Origin: Anaerolineae bacterium
GTDB lineage: Bacteria > Chloroflexota > Anaerolineae > Aggregatilineales > Phototrophicaceae
Reading direction: 5' to 3'
NCBI GenBank assembly: GCA_021296065.1
Contig: JAGWBD010000004.1
Location: forward strand, 58,325-91,082
Length of the DNA: 32,758 bases
Of the stretch, positions 16,135-24,076 are shown one piece after another. Each line of letters begins with the position of its first letter. Position 1 is the stretch's first letter. The notes beneath the pieces are model-generated. The model did not search any database and was not told the DNA's origin. It saw only the letters and a program-made list of their open reading frames with translations. Position numbers and translations under genes: made by a program.

Positions 16135-17001
16135 TCAGGCATAGGGGTGGACGTGAGGGTTGCGCGCGGTCAGCAGGTCCGCGCAGCGCTGGCCGATCAG
16201 GGCCATGTGCGACTGCTGCCAGGGATGCGTGTAGATGTAGAAACGCCCTTCACGCAGGGCGGTAAACGTGTGCTCCGCCACCTCTGCAGGGTCCATGCCG
16301 TTTTCAATGGTGGTCGAATGCCCGGCCAGCCACTCGCGGCGCCCGGGAATCTCGATGTCGCGCTCGTCCGGCTCGTGGGCGATGGCCGCCGGCCGGTTGC
16401 GCCGCGCGCCCGTCAGCGCCGTGGCCACCGGCCCGGGCAGGAGCACGTGCGCCTGCAGCATGGTGTCCATGCGTGACAGTTCCTCGTGAAGCGTCTCACT
16501 GAGCGCCACGACGGCGTGCTTGCTGACGGTGTAAATGCCCAGGTGACCGGCGATGAGGCCGGCGATTGAGGCCGTGTTGACGATGTGCGCCGGCTCGTTC
16601 TGCTCCAGCAGCCGGGGCGCGAAGACGTGCACGCCGTGAATCACGCCCCAGAGGTTCACGCCCAGCAGCCACTGCCAGTTGGCCAGCGTGCCCGCCAGCA
16701 CGCTGCCCGCCACCGCCGAGCCGACGCCGGCGTTGTTGCAGAGCAGGTGCACGGCACCGAAGCGCGCCCAGGCCTGTTCCGCCAGGGCCTCCACGTCTTC
16801 CAGACGCGAGACGTCCGTACGCAATGGCAACACCTCGGCGCCGCCCGCGCGCAGTTCCGCCGCGGCCGCGTCCAGCGCCTCCTGCTCGACGTCGGCCAGC
16901 ACCAGGCGCATGCCTTCCGCCGCCGCCTGCCGCGCCAGCCCCAGGCCAATGCCGCTGGCGCCGCCGGTGATGACCGCGACCTTTCCCTGGAATTCCTGCA
17001 T
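16135..17001 (-). CDS. Short-chain dehydrogenase/reductase (SDR)
   Basis: A 288-residue NAD(P)-dependent oxidoreductase of the classical SDR fold. The cofactor motif TGGASGIG is at 12-19, NNAG at 89-92, the catalytic serine at about 145 (NTASIAG) and Y157-x3-K161 (YTVSK). All catalytic residues are present. An Asp at the end of the second strand (LADVE, residue 37) favours NAD(H) over NADP(H). The substrate is not predictable. GGAG lies about 8 nt before the ATG at 17001. It may be co-transcribed with the membrane protein 44 nt downstream. Confidence 0.95.
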   Translation of the reverse strand: MQEFQGKVAVITGGASGIGLGLARQAAAEGMRLVLADVEQEALDAAAAELRAGGAEVLPLRTDVSRLEDVEALAEQAWARFGAVHLLCNNAGVGSAVAGSVLAGTLANWQWLLGVNLWGVIHGVHVFAPRLLEQNEPAHIVNTASIAGLIAGHLGIYTVSKHAVVALSETLHEELSRMDTMLQAHVLLPGPVATALTGARRNRPAAIAHEPDERDIEIPGRREWLAGHSTTIENGMDPAEVAEHTFTALREGRFYIYTHPWQQSHMALIGQRCADLLTARNPHVHPYA

Positions 17002-17129
17002 GCGCTACGCTCCTCGCCCTTTCATACACCGCTTCGCATATGCCCCGCCTGGATCAGATTCTGTCCCCCTGCTGCGCCTTCAGGGCCCGCGCCCAGGCCC
17101 AACTGGCCGCCTTGCTGCCGGAGCGCCTG

Positions 17130-18101
17130 TCACTGCGCCGCCAGGGACGCCAACCCGTCCACCACACGTTCGTGAATGTTCGGATTGGCGGCGATAACGC
17201 CCGCGTTGCGCGCCAGCGTGGCCCCTTGCGAGAAATCCAGCGCCGAGCCGTCCAGATCGCTGACGATGCCGCCGGCGGCCCGCACCAGGGCCGTGCCCGC
17301 CGCGTGGTCCCAGATGCGGTGCGCGGAGCCACCCGGGAAGGTCTGACGCAGGTACAGGTCCGCCTGCCCCGCCGCCACACGACCGTATTTCTCCTGACTG
17401 TCAATGCGTTCGACGCGCGCGGCCGCCAGGCCCGCCGTCTCGCAGAGTTGCGCCATGCGCGAATGGCTGGTGTGCGAGGGCTCGAAGCTCTCCATTAACA
17501 ACAGGTCGGCCGGCTCGCGGCGCCGGGAAACCTGCAGTTGACACGCCGCGCCGCCCTTCAGCGGCTCCATCAGTGCCCCGCCGTCCCGGGTATAGAGCAG
17601 CCGGCCGGCGCCCGGCCAACCCGGCGCGGCCAGCAAGCCGGCGACGACCTGTCGCCCTTCGTCCAGCAGCCCCACGGCGACCACGTAATGGCGCAAGGCG
17701 ATGAAGCCCTTCGTGCCGTCGATGGGGTCGATGACCCAGATGCGCGCCGCCTCGCGCTCCTGGCCATGGTCCAGCCAGACGCAGAGCTGCGCCTCACTCA
17801 CTTCCTCGCCAAGGGCGGCGCTGACCTGTCGCCGCACCTCCTCACGCTCCCCCGCAGCGACGTATTGCAGGAAATGGTCGGCGCCTTCCTCGGCGATGAC
17901 GGCATCGTCGGGAAACAACTGGCGGATCGCGCGGCACAGGATGGCCTGGGCGCCATAGTCGGCGATGGTGACGTGCTCGTGACCTTCCTTGCGCCAGATG
18001 GCGTCGTCTTGTCGTGTTGATCGAATGTGGACGCGCTGCACCCTCTGGCACAGGGCAGCCGCCTGTCGCGCGGCCGGCAAAAGTTGCTGAAGGTCATCCA
18101 T
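17130..18101 (-). CDS. Inositol monophosphatase-family phosphatase, HAL2/CysQ-like (3'(2'),5'-bisphosphate nucleotidase type)
   Basis: A magnesium-dependent, lithium-sensitive-type phosphatase of 323 residues. Metal ligands are visible: EEGAD near 71-75 and DPIDGTKGF at 125-133, with the C-terminal RIWDHAAGTALVRAAGG metal/substrate motif. The form DPIDGTKGF, rather than DPLDGT-N-F, is typical of HAL2-type 3'-phosphoadenosine 5'-phosphate phosphatases. That would recycle the by-product of sulfotransfer, although inositol-phosphate activity cannot be excluded. The ATG at 18101 is preferred over a GTG 15 nt upstream because AGGA lies 6 nt before it. A promoter candidate lies at 18139-18166. Confidence 0.92.
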   Translation of the reverse strand: MDDLQQLLPAARQAAALCQRVQRVHIRSTRQDDAIWRKEGHEHVTIADYGAQAILCRAIRQLFPDDAVIAEEGADHFLQYVAAGEREEVRRQVSAALGEEVSEAQLCVWLDHGQEREAARIWVIDPIDGTKGFIALRHYVVAVGLLDEGRQVVAGLLAAPGWPGAGRLLYTRDGGALMEPLKGGAACQLQVSRRREPADLLLMESFEPSHTSHSRMAQLCETAGLAAARVERIDSQEKYGRVAAGQADLYLRQTFPGGSAHRIWDHAAGTALVRAAGGIVSDLDGSALDFSQGATLARNAGVIAANPNIHERVVDGLASLAAQ

Positions 18102-18138
18102 GGGGTTTCCTGTCACCGAAAGCGGGAGCGAGTTCCGC

Positions 18139-18166
18139 AGTATAACAAAGCCGGACTACATGCGAA
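18139..18166 (-). promoter_or_regulatory. Promoter candidate for the HAL2-like phosphatase gene
   Basis: On the minus strand TTCGCA (18161-18166), a 16-nt spacer and TATACT (18139-18144) lie about 40 nt before the ATG. The -35 overlaps the last codons of the upstream hydrolase gene. Confidence 0.45.
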
Positions 18167-19010
18167 GCGGCAGGGACACCCGCTGCAGGTCACGCCCGTT
18201 TAGGAACGGTCCGTCATAACCTTCAGCAATCTCCTGCGGCAGCACGTCGATACTGTCGCCCCAACTGAGCTGGTGCACCAGCAGCAGCAGGCCCGGTCGG
18301 ACGCGACGGGCCAGGGCCGCCAGTTCGTGCGTGGAGGTATGTACGCTGCTGTGGTAGCGCTGCCAGGCCGGAGTCAGGTCCCTGAAGGCCCGCGCCGAAT
18401 AGACCTCGTGCACCAGGATGTCGCAGCCCTGCGCGGCCTCCTCAATGCCGGCGCAGGGCGCCGTATCGCCGGAGACGACGATGCAACCTTCCGCCGTCTC
18501 GAAGCGGTAGGCCCAGGCGGGCCAGGAGCCATGCCGCACGCGAAAGGCTGAGACCGCTACCCTTTCGTCCCGGTAGACCATCCCTGGCGCGGTGAACTCC
18601 TGCGACAGCAGACGATGACCGCCGTCATTGGCCGGTTCAAGGCCCTCCAGCCGTTCGCGCCGGTCCTCGCGCCAGGCCGCGCGCACGCCGCGCGCCAGGA
18701 CGTCCAGACCGACGGGGCCGTAGACCGTCAGCGGGTCGTGTCGGCCAAGGGTCCAGGGGGTCAGCAGGAGATCGGGCAGTCCCGCTGTGTGATCGTGGTG
18801 CAGATGGGTAAGGAAGGCCAGGCGCAGCTGCGGCGGCGCCAGCGCTGCAACCCCCTGCTCGCGCCAGGCGCGCAAGGCGCGGCGCACGATGCCGGGGCCG
18901 AAATCCACCAGGCAGGAATGGCCGTCGACCACGATGGCCAGCGCCGACCCGTGACGCTCGGCTTCGGCGTTGGGGGTGCCGCTGCCCAGCAGCAGCAATT
19001 CAGTGGCCAT
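18156..19010 (-). CDS. Metallo-beta-lactamase-fold hydrolase, ribonuclease Z-like
   Basis: A 284-residue cytoplasmic hydrolase. The zinc motif HLHHDH is at 69-74 (H69, H71, D73, H74), further ligands are in GDTAPC (about 178-183), and an HEVYS motif lies about 20 residues further on. The N-terminus LLLLGSGTPNAE is the first strand typical of RNase Z/ElaC-like proteins. It is slightly shorter than tRNA-processing RNase Z, and the long flexible arm is not evident, so it may be a phosphodiesterase or a general MBL hydrolase. It lies just downstream of tRNA-Arg and its terminator, 55 nt upstream of the phosphatase gene. No strong ribosome site was seen. Confidence 0.92.
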   Translation of the reverse strand: MATELLLLGSGTPNAEAERHGSALAIVVDGHSCLVDFGPGIVRRALRAWREQGVAALAPPQLRLAFLTHLHHDHTAGLPDLLLTPWTLGRHDPLTVYGPVGLDVLARGVRAAWREDRRERLEGLEPANDGGHRLLSQEFTAPGMVYRDERVAVSAFRVRHGSWPAWAYRFETAEGCIVVSGDTAPCAGIEEAAQGCDILVHEVYSARAFRDLTPAWQRYHSSVHTSTHELAALARRVRPGLLLLVHQLSWGDSIDVLPQEIAEGYDGPFLNGRDLQRVSLPLRM

Positions 19011-19033
19011 GGAATGACGTCGGCGCCCGCTGC

Positions 19034-19068
19034 AGAAATACAGAACGACCGGCAGGCCTGCCGGTCGT
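19034..19068 (-). terminator. Rho-independent terminator of tRNA-Arg
   Basis: A perfect 24-bp palindrome at 19045-19068 (12-bp arms, GC-rich) is followed on the minus strand by the T-rich stretch TTCTGTATTTCTG. It begins 6 nt past the tRNA 3' end. Confidence 0.75.
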
Positions 19069-19074
19069 CATCTG

Positions 19075-19148
19075 CGTGCCTGGAGGGATTCGAACCCCCG
19101 ACCTATGGTTCCGTAGACCATCGCTCTAATCCACTGAGCTACAGGCAC
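19075..19148 (-). tRNA. tRNA-Arg(ACG)
   Basis: The sequence folds as a full cloverleaf: acceptor GTGCCTG/CAGGCAC, D-stem GCTC/GAGC, anticodon stem ATGGT/ACCAT with loop CTACGGA (anticodon ACG), a 5-nt variable region and a T-arm with the TTCGAAT loop. The discriminator is G and CCA is not encoded. A34 would be edited to inosine to read CGU, CGC and CGA. Promoter and terminator flank it, so it is a single-gene unit. Confidence 0.96.
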
Positions 19149-19157
19149 CCGCGCGTC

Positions 19158-19186
19158 ATGGTGGCACAGGCAGTGCGGACTGTCAA
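19158..19186 (-). promoter_or_regulatory. Promoter of tRNA-Arg
   Basis: On the minus strand a consensus TTGACA (19181-19186), a 17-nt spacer and CACCAT (19158-19163) lie directly upstream of the tRNA 5' end at 19148. Confidence 0.6.
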
Positions 19187-19203
19187 GTCCGTTGCGCCCT
19201 GCC

Positions 19204-20091
19204 TCAGGCGTCGGCGAGGACCGCGCCCTCCGGCACACTGACCTCAAGCGCGCCGCCGTAACGCATGTCGCTAAAGGCGATCGTCACCGTGATTTCCGTC
19301 GTTTCCGCCTGGGCGGACCCGCCCAGTACGGCCGAGTTGATGGCCAGGCCAAGATTCAGCGACATCTGGCGCATCAGGCCACTGTCCAGTTCGACCGCCG
19401 ACTGGAAGGTCAGCAGCAGGTCCTGCAGCAGCATGCCCAGCATCGGGCCCATGGTGGCCAGGGTCTCGTCCTCGGTCACGTCGCCGGCCACAGTCATCAA
19501 TTCGCTGAAGGTCGGCGAAGCCAGCCAGGCGCCCAGGTCGACGTCAATGCGGATGGTCGCCATGCCATCGGCGTCCGAGCGGGCGCCGCTGCTGAAGGCC
19601 TCAAGGCCGAGAAACTCCAGCCAGCCGAGGAAATCGATGGCCTGGGCGCCGGCAATTTCGCTCGTGTCGGCGGGCAACCCGGCATCGGCGAGGCCCTCGT
19701 CCAGCGGCATGACCTGCCAGGAATCCTGGCCCTCCGCAAGCAGGTAGAGAATGTTGTCCACCAGTCGCAACTGGACGAACCCCGCCACTTCACCCTGCTC
19801 GGGGTCGGTCGTCGTACCCTCCAGGTCCATCGTCATCAGGGGCAGGCCCATGTCGTCCATGCCGAAGGCGCCGGAACCGGAGAGATCAATGCCCATCGCC
19901 AGGGTCGGGTCGCCCGCAACGGCGGCGCTCAGGACAAGGTCAAAATAGAGCGTTTCCTCGTCCATGCCGGCGCCGCCCAGCAGCGCCAGGTCGGCCTCGC
20001 CAAGGCCCTCGATCTGCATCTGGGCCTGGGCCAGAAGGGCTCCCGTCAATAACAGCACGACGGTCAGGAGGATTGCGAATCGCTGCATCAT
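19204..20091 (-). CDS. Secreted protein of unknown function
   Basis: A 295-residue exported protein. The start at 20091 (ATG-ATG) has GGGAG 6 nt upstream and opens a signal peptide (MMQRFAILLTVVLLLTGALL, cleavage near AQAQ); the open frame extends further upstream without support. The mature part is acidic and rich in alternating hydrophobic strands (FDLVLSAAVAGD, FVQLRLVDNILYLL, ATIRIDVDLGAWL), which suggests a lipid-binding beta-sheet fold of the LppX/LprG sort, but this is only a resemblance. The methionine and aspartate content is high (GMDDMGLPLMTMDLEG). It is transcribed from a strong promoter at 20134-20162, divergently from an SH3b lipoprotein gene. Confidence 0.85.
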   Translation of the reverse strand: MMQRFAILLTVVLLLTGALLAQAQMQIEGLGEADLALLGGAGMDEETLYFDLVLSAAVAGDPTLAMGIDLSGSGAFGMDDMGLPLMTMDLEGTTTDPEQGEVAGFVQLRLVDNILYLLAEGQDSWQVMPLDEGLADAGLPADTSEIAGAQAIDFLGWLEFLGLEAFSSGARSDADGMATIRIDVDLGAWLASPTFSELMTVAGDVTEDETLATMGPMLGMLLQDLLLTFQSAVELDSGLMRQMSLNLGLAINSAVLGGSAQAETTEITVTIAFSDMRYGGALEVSVPEGAVLADA

Positions 20092-20133
20092 GACGGACTC
20101 CCGGTCTACACACAGGTGCGGGGCGACTCCGTC

Positions 20134-20162
20134 AGTGTATTGCGCTGCCCGAAGACTGTCAA
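20134..20162 (-). promoter_or_regulatory. Sigma70-type promoter of the secreted-protein gene
   Basis: On the minus strand a perfect TTGACA (20157-20162), 17 nt and TACACT (20134-20139) precede the ATG at 20091. It is back to back with the promoter at 20200-20228. Confidence 0.7.
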
Positions 20163-20199
20163 CCGGCCTCGATGATCCGGGTCCCTGCCCTTGCCCGCG

Positions 20200-20228
20200 T
20201 TGCGATGAGTCCACGTACTTGCTATGCT
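20200..20228 (+). promoter_or_regulatory. Promoter of SH3b lipoprotein gene; possible leaderless start
   Basis: TTGCGA (20200-20205), a 17-nt spacer and TATGCT (20223-20228) are followed by the ATG at 20236 after 7 nt. Transcription would therefore start at or next to the A of ATG. No ribosome site precedes that ATG. Confidence 0.55.
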
Positions 20229-20235
20229 GGCGCGC

Positions 20236-21225
20236 ATGTTAAAGAGCGTTCCACGTCGACTTTGCCTGTTGCCGGTGATATTGCTGGCCGTGGCAGCCTG
20301 CAGTGCGATTGAACCCCAGGCAGCACCGCCCACAGTCACGTTGGTGCCGCGGGACACGGCGACGCCCCTTCCGTCGGACACACCCGTCCCCACGGCGACG
20401 GTGACGGCGGAAGCAAGCGTCACCCCGCCCCCCAGCGAGACACCCCCGCCCAGCCCCACACCCGCCCGCAGCGGCCTGATCGACGCCGTGCGCTCGGTCA
20501 ATCTGCGCTCCGGCCCGGGCGTGAGTTACGGAGCGCTGGCGGCCCTGCAGCCTGGCGAGCGCGTGATCTTGCTGGCGCAGGATGAGGATGCCAGCTGGCA
20601 ACAGGTGCAACTGGCCGACGGTCGCGTAGGCTGGGTCGCCGCCAGCCTGATCGTCGAGGCCGGGGAAGCGACGGTTGAACTGCCGGTCATCGACGTGGAG
20701 TCCGTCCAGGCGACCGCGACCGCCATTGCCGGTAGCGATGTGGCCGCGAGCGAGGCCGAAGCAGCGCCGGCCGCCGCCGAGGGGCCAGGCGAGACGGCGG
20801 CCGACGGCGCCCTGCGCACCGGCGTGGACGTGCTGGCCTACTGCGATGACGCCGAACACGGCTTCCCGGCGCCCGCGGGGCTGGTTGCCGGTTCGACCAT
20901 CGACGTCTGGTGGACCTGGTTTGCAAGCACCCGGGCGCAGGTCGAGGACCATCTGGCCAACGCCATCTACGAGGTCACGGTGGACGGGGAGCCCCTCAAT
21001 GACTGGCGTGACTATCGCCTGCCGCCGGAACGCCACGACGACGGCAATACCTATGTCTACTGGTACGTGCGCTACGGCCCGCTGGAGGCCGGCGAGCACC
21101 GCATCACCTACGAACTGACCTGGAATGAGGCCATCAGCGATGGCTACCGTCGCTTCGGCCCCGGCACCGATACCACGCAGGAAGCCGGCACCTGCAGCTT
21201 CCGCGTGCTGCCGGTCGGGGGTTAG
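20236..21225 (+). CDS. SH3b-domain lipoprotein with Thr/Pro linker
   Basis: A 329-residue surface lipoprotein. The signal sequence MLKSVPRRLCLLPVILLAVAAC ends in a lipobox (V-A-A-C), so Cys22 would be lipidated. Residues about 28-78 form a Thr/Pro-rich spacer. A bacterial SH3 domain follows at about 82-142 (SVNLRSGPGVSYG, then LAQDEDASWQQVQLADGRVGWV), of the kind that binds cell-wall or envelope polymers. After an Ala-rich link a second domain (about 195-329) has Trp- and Tyr-rich strands (STIDVWWTWFAST, NTYVYWYVRYGPLEAGEHRITYEL) and is unidentified. An alternative ATG at 20224 overlaps the -10 box and so is unlikely. It ends in TAG, convergent with the gene at 21238. Confidence 0.92.
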   Translation: MLKSVPRRLCLLPVILLAVAACSAIEPQAAPPTVTLVPRDTATPLPSDTPVPTATVTAEASVTPPPSETPPPSPTPARSGLIDAVRSVNLRSGPGVSYGALAALQPGERVILLAQDEDASWQQVQLADGRVGWVAASLIVEAGEATVELPVIDVESVQATATAIAGSDVAASEAEAAPAAAEGPGETAADGALRTGVDVLAYCDDAEHGFPAPAGLVAGSTIDVWWTWFASTRAQVEDHLANAIYEVTVDGEPLNDWRDYRLPPERHDDGNTYVYWYVRYGPLEAGEHRITYELTWNEAISDGYRRFGPGTDTTQEAGTCSFRVLPVGG

Positions 21226-21237
21226 CCGCCCGCCCGG

Positions 21238-21558
21238 CTAGAACTGAAAGCCCTTGCGAAAGGGCAAAATCTTGCGCTCATAGTCCGTCGTCAGTTCCTG
21301 CAGACGCGTCTCCATGTCCTCGAAGCGCCGGCTGGATGCCAGTTTGAGCAGATTTTCCTGGCTTTCGGTCACAAACTCCAGTTGTCGCACGGGGTAGTCG
21401 CCCCAGGCGACGTGCCAGACGCGAAACAGATAGATGCCCATCGTTTCCAGTTCCGGCACAAACTCCTTCAGGACAAAGTGGTAGTAGGTCTTCACCTGCT
21501 CCGGGCGAATGTCGTAGGTCAGCAGCAACTTGTAACCAGGAATAATGGTTGCAGGCAT
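21238..21558 (-). CDS. Small conserved-looking protein, possibly a dimeric alpha/beta-barrel fold
   Basis: A protein of 106 residues (116 if ATG 21588 is used). The strands KLLLTYDI and YLFRVWHVAWG and the helices PEQVKTYYHFVLKEFVPELE and RFEDMETRLQEL resemble the beta-alpha-beta pattern of NIPSNAP or ABM-type dimeric barrel proteins; this is a resemblance only. The shorter start at 21558 is preferred because a -10-like TAGAAT overlaps the upstream ATG, though neither start has a good ribosome site. The gene is convergent with the SH3b lipoprotein (12-nt gap) and divergent from the TPR gene. Confidence 0.75.
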   Translation of the reverse strand: MPATIIPGYKLLLTYDIRPEQVKTYYHFVLKEFVPELETMGIYLFRVWHVAWGDYPVRQLEFVTESQENLLKLASSRRFEDMETRLQELTTDYERKILPFRKGFQF

Positions 21559-21702
21559 GACGGCGTCCGTCGTTGAACCTGTCTCCATTCTAGCACGGCG
21601 GTCGCCTGGTCGCGCTCCTGCCCCGCCCGGGACTCACGCAAACAGCGGCGCATCCGCGTTAAACCGCAGTCCCGCTGCACTGCGCCGGCCCGCGCGCTGC
21701 GC

Positions 21703-21733
21703 TTGACGCGCCCGCCTGAATGCGTCAGGATAA
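21703..21733 (+). promoter_or_regulatory. Weak promoter candidate for the TPR/coiled-coil gene
   Basis: TTGACG at 21703-21708 is followed after 19 nt by GGATAA (21728-21733). The spacing is long and the -10 match is poor. GGGAG at 21751-21755, 6 nt before the ATG at 21762, is a good ribosome site. Confidence 0.35.
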
Positions 21734-21761
21734 CCTGGCCTGAACGCGCCGGGAGTTGACC

Positions 21762-23600
21762 ATGAGCCATCTGCAGGAGCGCCTTGAGGAGTTGCGCCGG
21801 CGCCTGATGGCGGCAACGGACGATGCGGCCGCGTTGACGCGTCTCGAGGCCGAGGCGCGCGCCCTGCTGGCGGATGCCCGCAACACACCGCACGAGGCCG
21901 CCGCCCAGGCACTTTTCGCCGAACTGGCGCGTATCAGCAACCCCACCTCTCCCACCGCCGCCACGGTGCGTGGCCTGCTGCGGCGGGCGCGCATCCGCAT
22001 CGAAATCGCCGGCGACGACGATGACATCGACGAGGCCATCGACATCCTCGCCGAGGCCCTGGCGCTCGACCCCGAGGCGCCCGATACCATCGCCATGTTG
22101 CAGCAGGCCGGCGCGTGGAGCGGCCAGGCGCGCCAGCGCGTCAGCGACCTTTTTGCGCGCCACGACATCTCGGCCAGCGCCAGCGTCCCCGGCAATGACA
22201 CCGAGGCGATCCCGGCAGTGCCGGACGCGCCGGCCCTGCCGGAAGACCCGCCGGCCTACACGCCCGCCTTTGGGCCGGAACCCGGGGAAACCGTTGACGA
22301 GCCGTCCCGGCCCGCGGCGACGGAAAGTTCGACCTGGTTCGGCCCGGATATCGAGGACACGCTCTCCCGCCTGACCCAGGCCTACTACGCCGGTGAGTAC
22401 CAGCAGACGGTGGACCTCGCCAATCGCGCCCTGACCATGCAGCCGGGCAACCCTGCCGCGCTCGAATACCGTCAGAAGGCCGAGGACAACCTGATCCGCG
22501 GTGTGGTGCCGGACCATCGCATCCCCTTCGACGCCCGCGTGGCCTACAACCGCGCCAACTCGCTGGTGCGCGCCGGCAACTACGACGAGGCCGAACGGCT
22601 CTACCGCGAGGCGCGCGACCTGGCCGAACACAGCGGCATCCTCAGCTGGAAGGACGCCGAGCAGGCGATGCTGGAAATCCAGGACCTGGCCCTGGCGCGC
22701 GAACTGCTCAACGAGGGCGACCGCCTGATGGAGAGCGACCACTGGAACGAGGCGCTGCGCAAGTACGAAGGCGCGCTGCGCGTGGTCGCCAACGACCCGC
22801 AGGCGGAGGAGCGCATCGAAAACCTGCGCCGCGTCCAGCAGGATGCCGAACAGGCCGGCACCCAACTGGGCATGCTCAGCGGTTCGCTGCAGGAGCAGGC
22901 CAACCAGCTGGAAAACATCATGACCATCATCCAGCGCGCGCACCAGCGCCTGCCTGGCAGCCAGCGCCTGCGCCAGTTGATCGATTCCACCAACCAGCGC
23001 CAGCTGGCCATCCGTAACCGGCTCTTTGACCAGGCGCGCATCGCCCTTTCCCGCAACGACAACGCCGATTCGCTGGAGGAACGCCTGCAACTGGCAGGAG
23101 AGGCCAGCGCCTTGCTGGAACTGGCCGCCATGCTGGACCCCGGCGACGCCGATCTGGCGGCCGCCTCAATGGCCGCGCGCAGCCAGATCAACGACATGGA
23201 GAACGCGCGTCAGGTCATTGAGCGCGCTTCCGCCCTCGTGGCGCAAAATTTCGAGAACGACCTGACCCAGGCGCGCAGCATGCTGGCCGGCCTGGAAGAT
23301 TATTCCCAGGATGCCCGCTGGCGCAGTGTGGTCAATGAACTGATGACCCGTTATCTGGAACGCGTCGAAGACGCGCTTGAGACCGGCGACCTGGACCTGG
23401 CCGAATCCTGGCTGGAAGCCGCCAATGAAACGCCCTTCAACCTCATCGGCCGACGCAACGAGCTGCAACGCCTGGAGCGTGCCCTGCGCCGCAGTCGCGG
23501 CCGTCGTCGCACACGGACGCTGCTTCTCGTCGGCCTGATTTTCATCGGCGCCGGCGGCATTGCCCTGTTGTCCCAACCGCTGTGGTTTCCGGTGTTGTAG
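21762..23600 (+). CDS. TPR / coiled-coil membrane protein, ends at an in-frame amber codon
   Basis: A 612-residue, mostly helical protein. Residues about 1-130 are charged helices, about 135-190 form a Pro/Glu-rich link, and about 190-330 hold TPR-like repeats (AYYAGEYQQTVDLANRALTMQPGN; VRAGNYDEAERLYREARDLA; SDHWNEALRKYEGALRVVANDPQ). A coiled-coil region rich in Arg, Gln and Glu fills about 330-580. A single membrane helix at about 590-610 (TLLLVGLIFIGAGGIALL) closes the frame, which reaches TAG at 23598-23600. Basic residues before the helix place the TPR part in the cytoplasm. The same frame then runs on into a Thr/Pro linker and SH3b domain (next entry), so the natural protein may be 769 residues long. 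ATG 21762 has GGGAG 6 nt upstream; a TTG two codons earlier is less likely. Confidence 0.9.
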   Translation: MSHLQERLEELRRRLMAATDDAAALTRLEAEARALLADARNTPHEAAAQALFAELARISNPTSPTAATVRGLLRRARIRIEIAGDDDDIDEAIDILAEALALDPEAPDTIAMLQQAGAWSGQARQRVSDLFARHDISASASVPGNDTEAIPAVPDAPALPEDPPAYTPAFGPEPGETVDEPSRPAATESSTWFGPDIEDTLSRLTQAYYAGEYQQTVDLANRALTMQPGNPAALEYRQKAEDNLIRGVVPDHRIPFDARVAYNRANSLVRAGNYDEAERLYREARDLAEHSGILSWKDAEQAMLEIQDLALARELLNEGDRLMESDHWNEALRKYEGALRVVANDPQAEERIENLRRVQQDAEQAGTQLGMLSGSLQEQANQLENIMTIIQRAHQRLPGSQRLRQLIDSTNQRQLAIRNRLFDQARIALSRNDNADSLEERLQLAGEASALLELAAMLDPGDADLAAASMAARSQINDMENARQVIERASALVAQNFENDLTQARSMLAGLEDYSQDARWRSVVNELMTRYLERVEDALETGDLDLAESWLEAANETPFNLIGRRNELQRLERALRRSRGRRRTRTLLLVGLIFIGAGGIALLSQPLWFPVL

Positions 23601-24071
23601 CCGCCACCCACGCCCACGCCCACCAGCACGCCGACCCCGAGTAACACGCCCACCATCACCCCGACCGGCACATCCACCGTCACGCCCTCATGGACGCCGA
23701 CGGCCAGCAATACGCCCACCGCCACGTTTACTCCGACGACCACCTTCACGCCCACGGCCACGCCGACGATTACAGCCACACCGACCATTACCGCCACACC
23801 GACCATCACGCCCACGCCGGTCGTGCTCTGCTATGTCGGCAACTTTGGCGACGAGGCCATCAACATTCGCGCGGAACCGGCCACCACGTCGAGCCGCGTC
23901 GGCCTGCTGGAGGCAGGCGCCACCATGCAGGTGGGCGGTCAGCAGATCAGCGATATCGATGGTCAGTTGTGGTACCTGGTGCGCGACGAACCTGGCCCCA
24001 GTTCACGCATCAATGGCTGGGTGCGCGACGACGTCGTGCGGGCGATCGACTGTCCGCCGCTGGATGGCTGA
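23601..24071 (+). CDS. In-frame Thr/Pro linker plus SH3b domain beyond the amber codon (detached C-terminal half)
   Basis: Directly after the TAG at 23598-23600, and in the same frame, 156 codons are open to TGA at 24069-24071. About 74 codons encode a linker of Pro-Thr repeats with almost no other residues, and about 82 encode an SH3b domain (LCYVGNFGDEAINIRAEPATTSSRVGLLEAG, split here as two segments: LCYVGNFGDEAINIRAEP and TSSRVGLLEAGATMQVGG, then WYLVRDEPG and INGWVRDDVVRAID). The linker has no ATG, GTG or TTG, and the first possible start (GTG 23823) would drop it. Outside placement after the membrane helix makes sense for an SH3b domain. It is most simply the C-terminus of the TPR gene, separated by a nonsense change, sequence error or read-through. 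Confidence 0.75.
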   Translation, partial: PPPTPTPTSTPTPSNTPTITPTGTSTVTPSWTPTASNTPTATFTPTTTFTPTATPTITATPTITATPTITPTPVVLCYVGNFGDEAINIRAEPATTSSRVGLLEAGATMQVGGQQISDIDGQLWYLVRDEPGPSSRINGWVRDDVVRAIDCPPLDG

Positions 24072-24076
24072 GCGCG

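Noticed and set aside
21519-23090. Minus-strand open frame of 523 codons
   Set aside because: It is a shadow of the TPR/coiled-coil gene, with no ribosome site or recognisable fold.
23598-23600. Genome-wide recoding of TAG as a sense codon
   Set aside because: Several sound genes in the window end in TAG at natural C-termini (for example 2088-2090, 12901-12903, 21223-21225 and 25934-25936), so recoding is not supported.
23351-23815. Minus-strand frame encoding Val-Gly repeats
   Set aside because: It is the antisense reading of the Thr/Pro linker; the repeats are a by-product of the ACG-CCC codon pattern on the plus strand.
23601-23820. Short-period Thr/Pro coding repeats as a possible CRISPR or satellite array
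   Set aside because: The units are irregular, have no spacers and translate to a Pro-Thr linker in the frame of the flanking domains.
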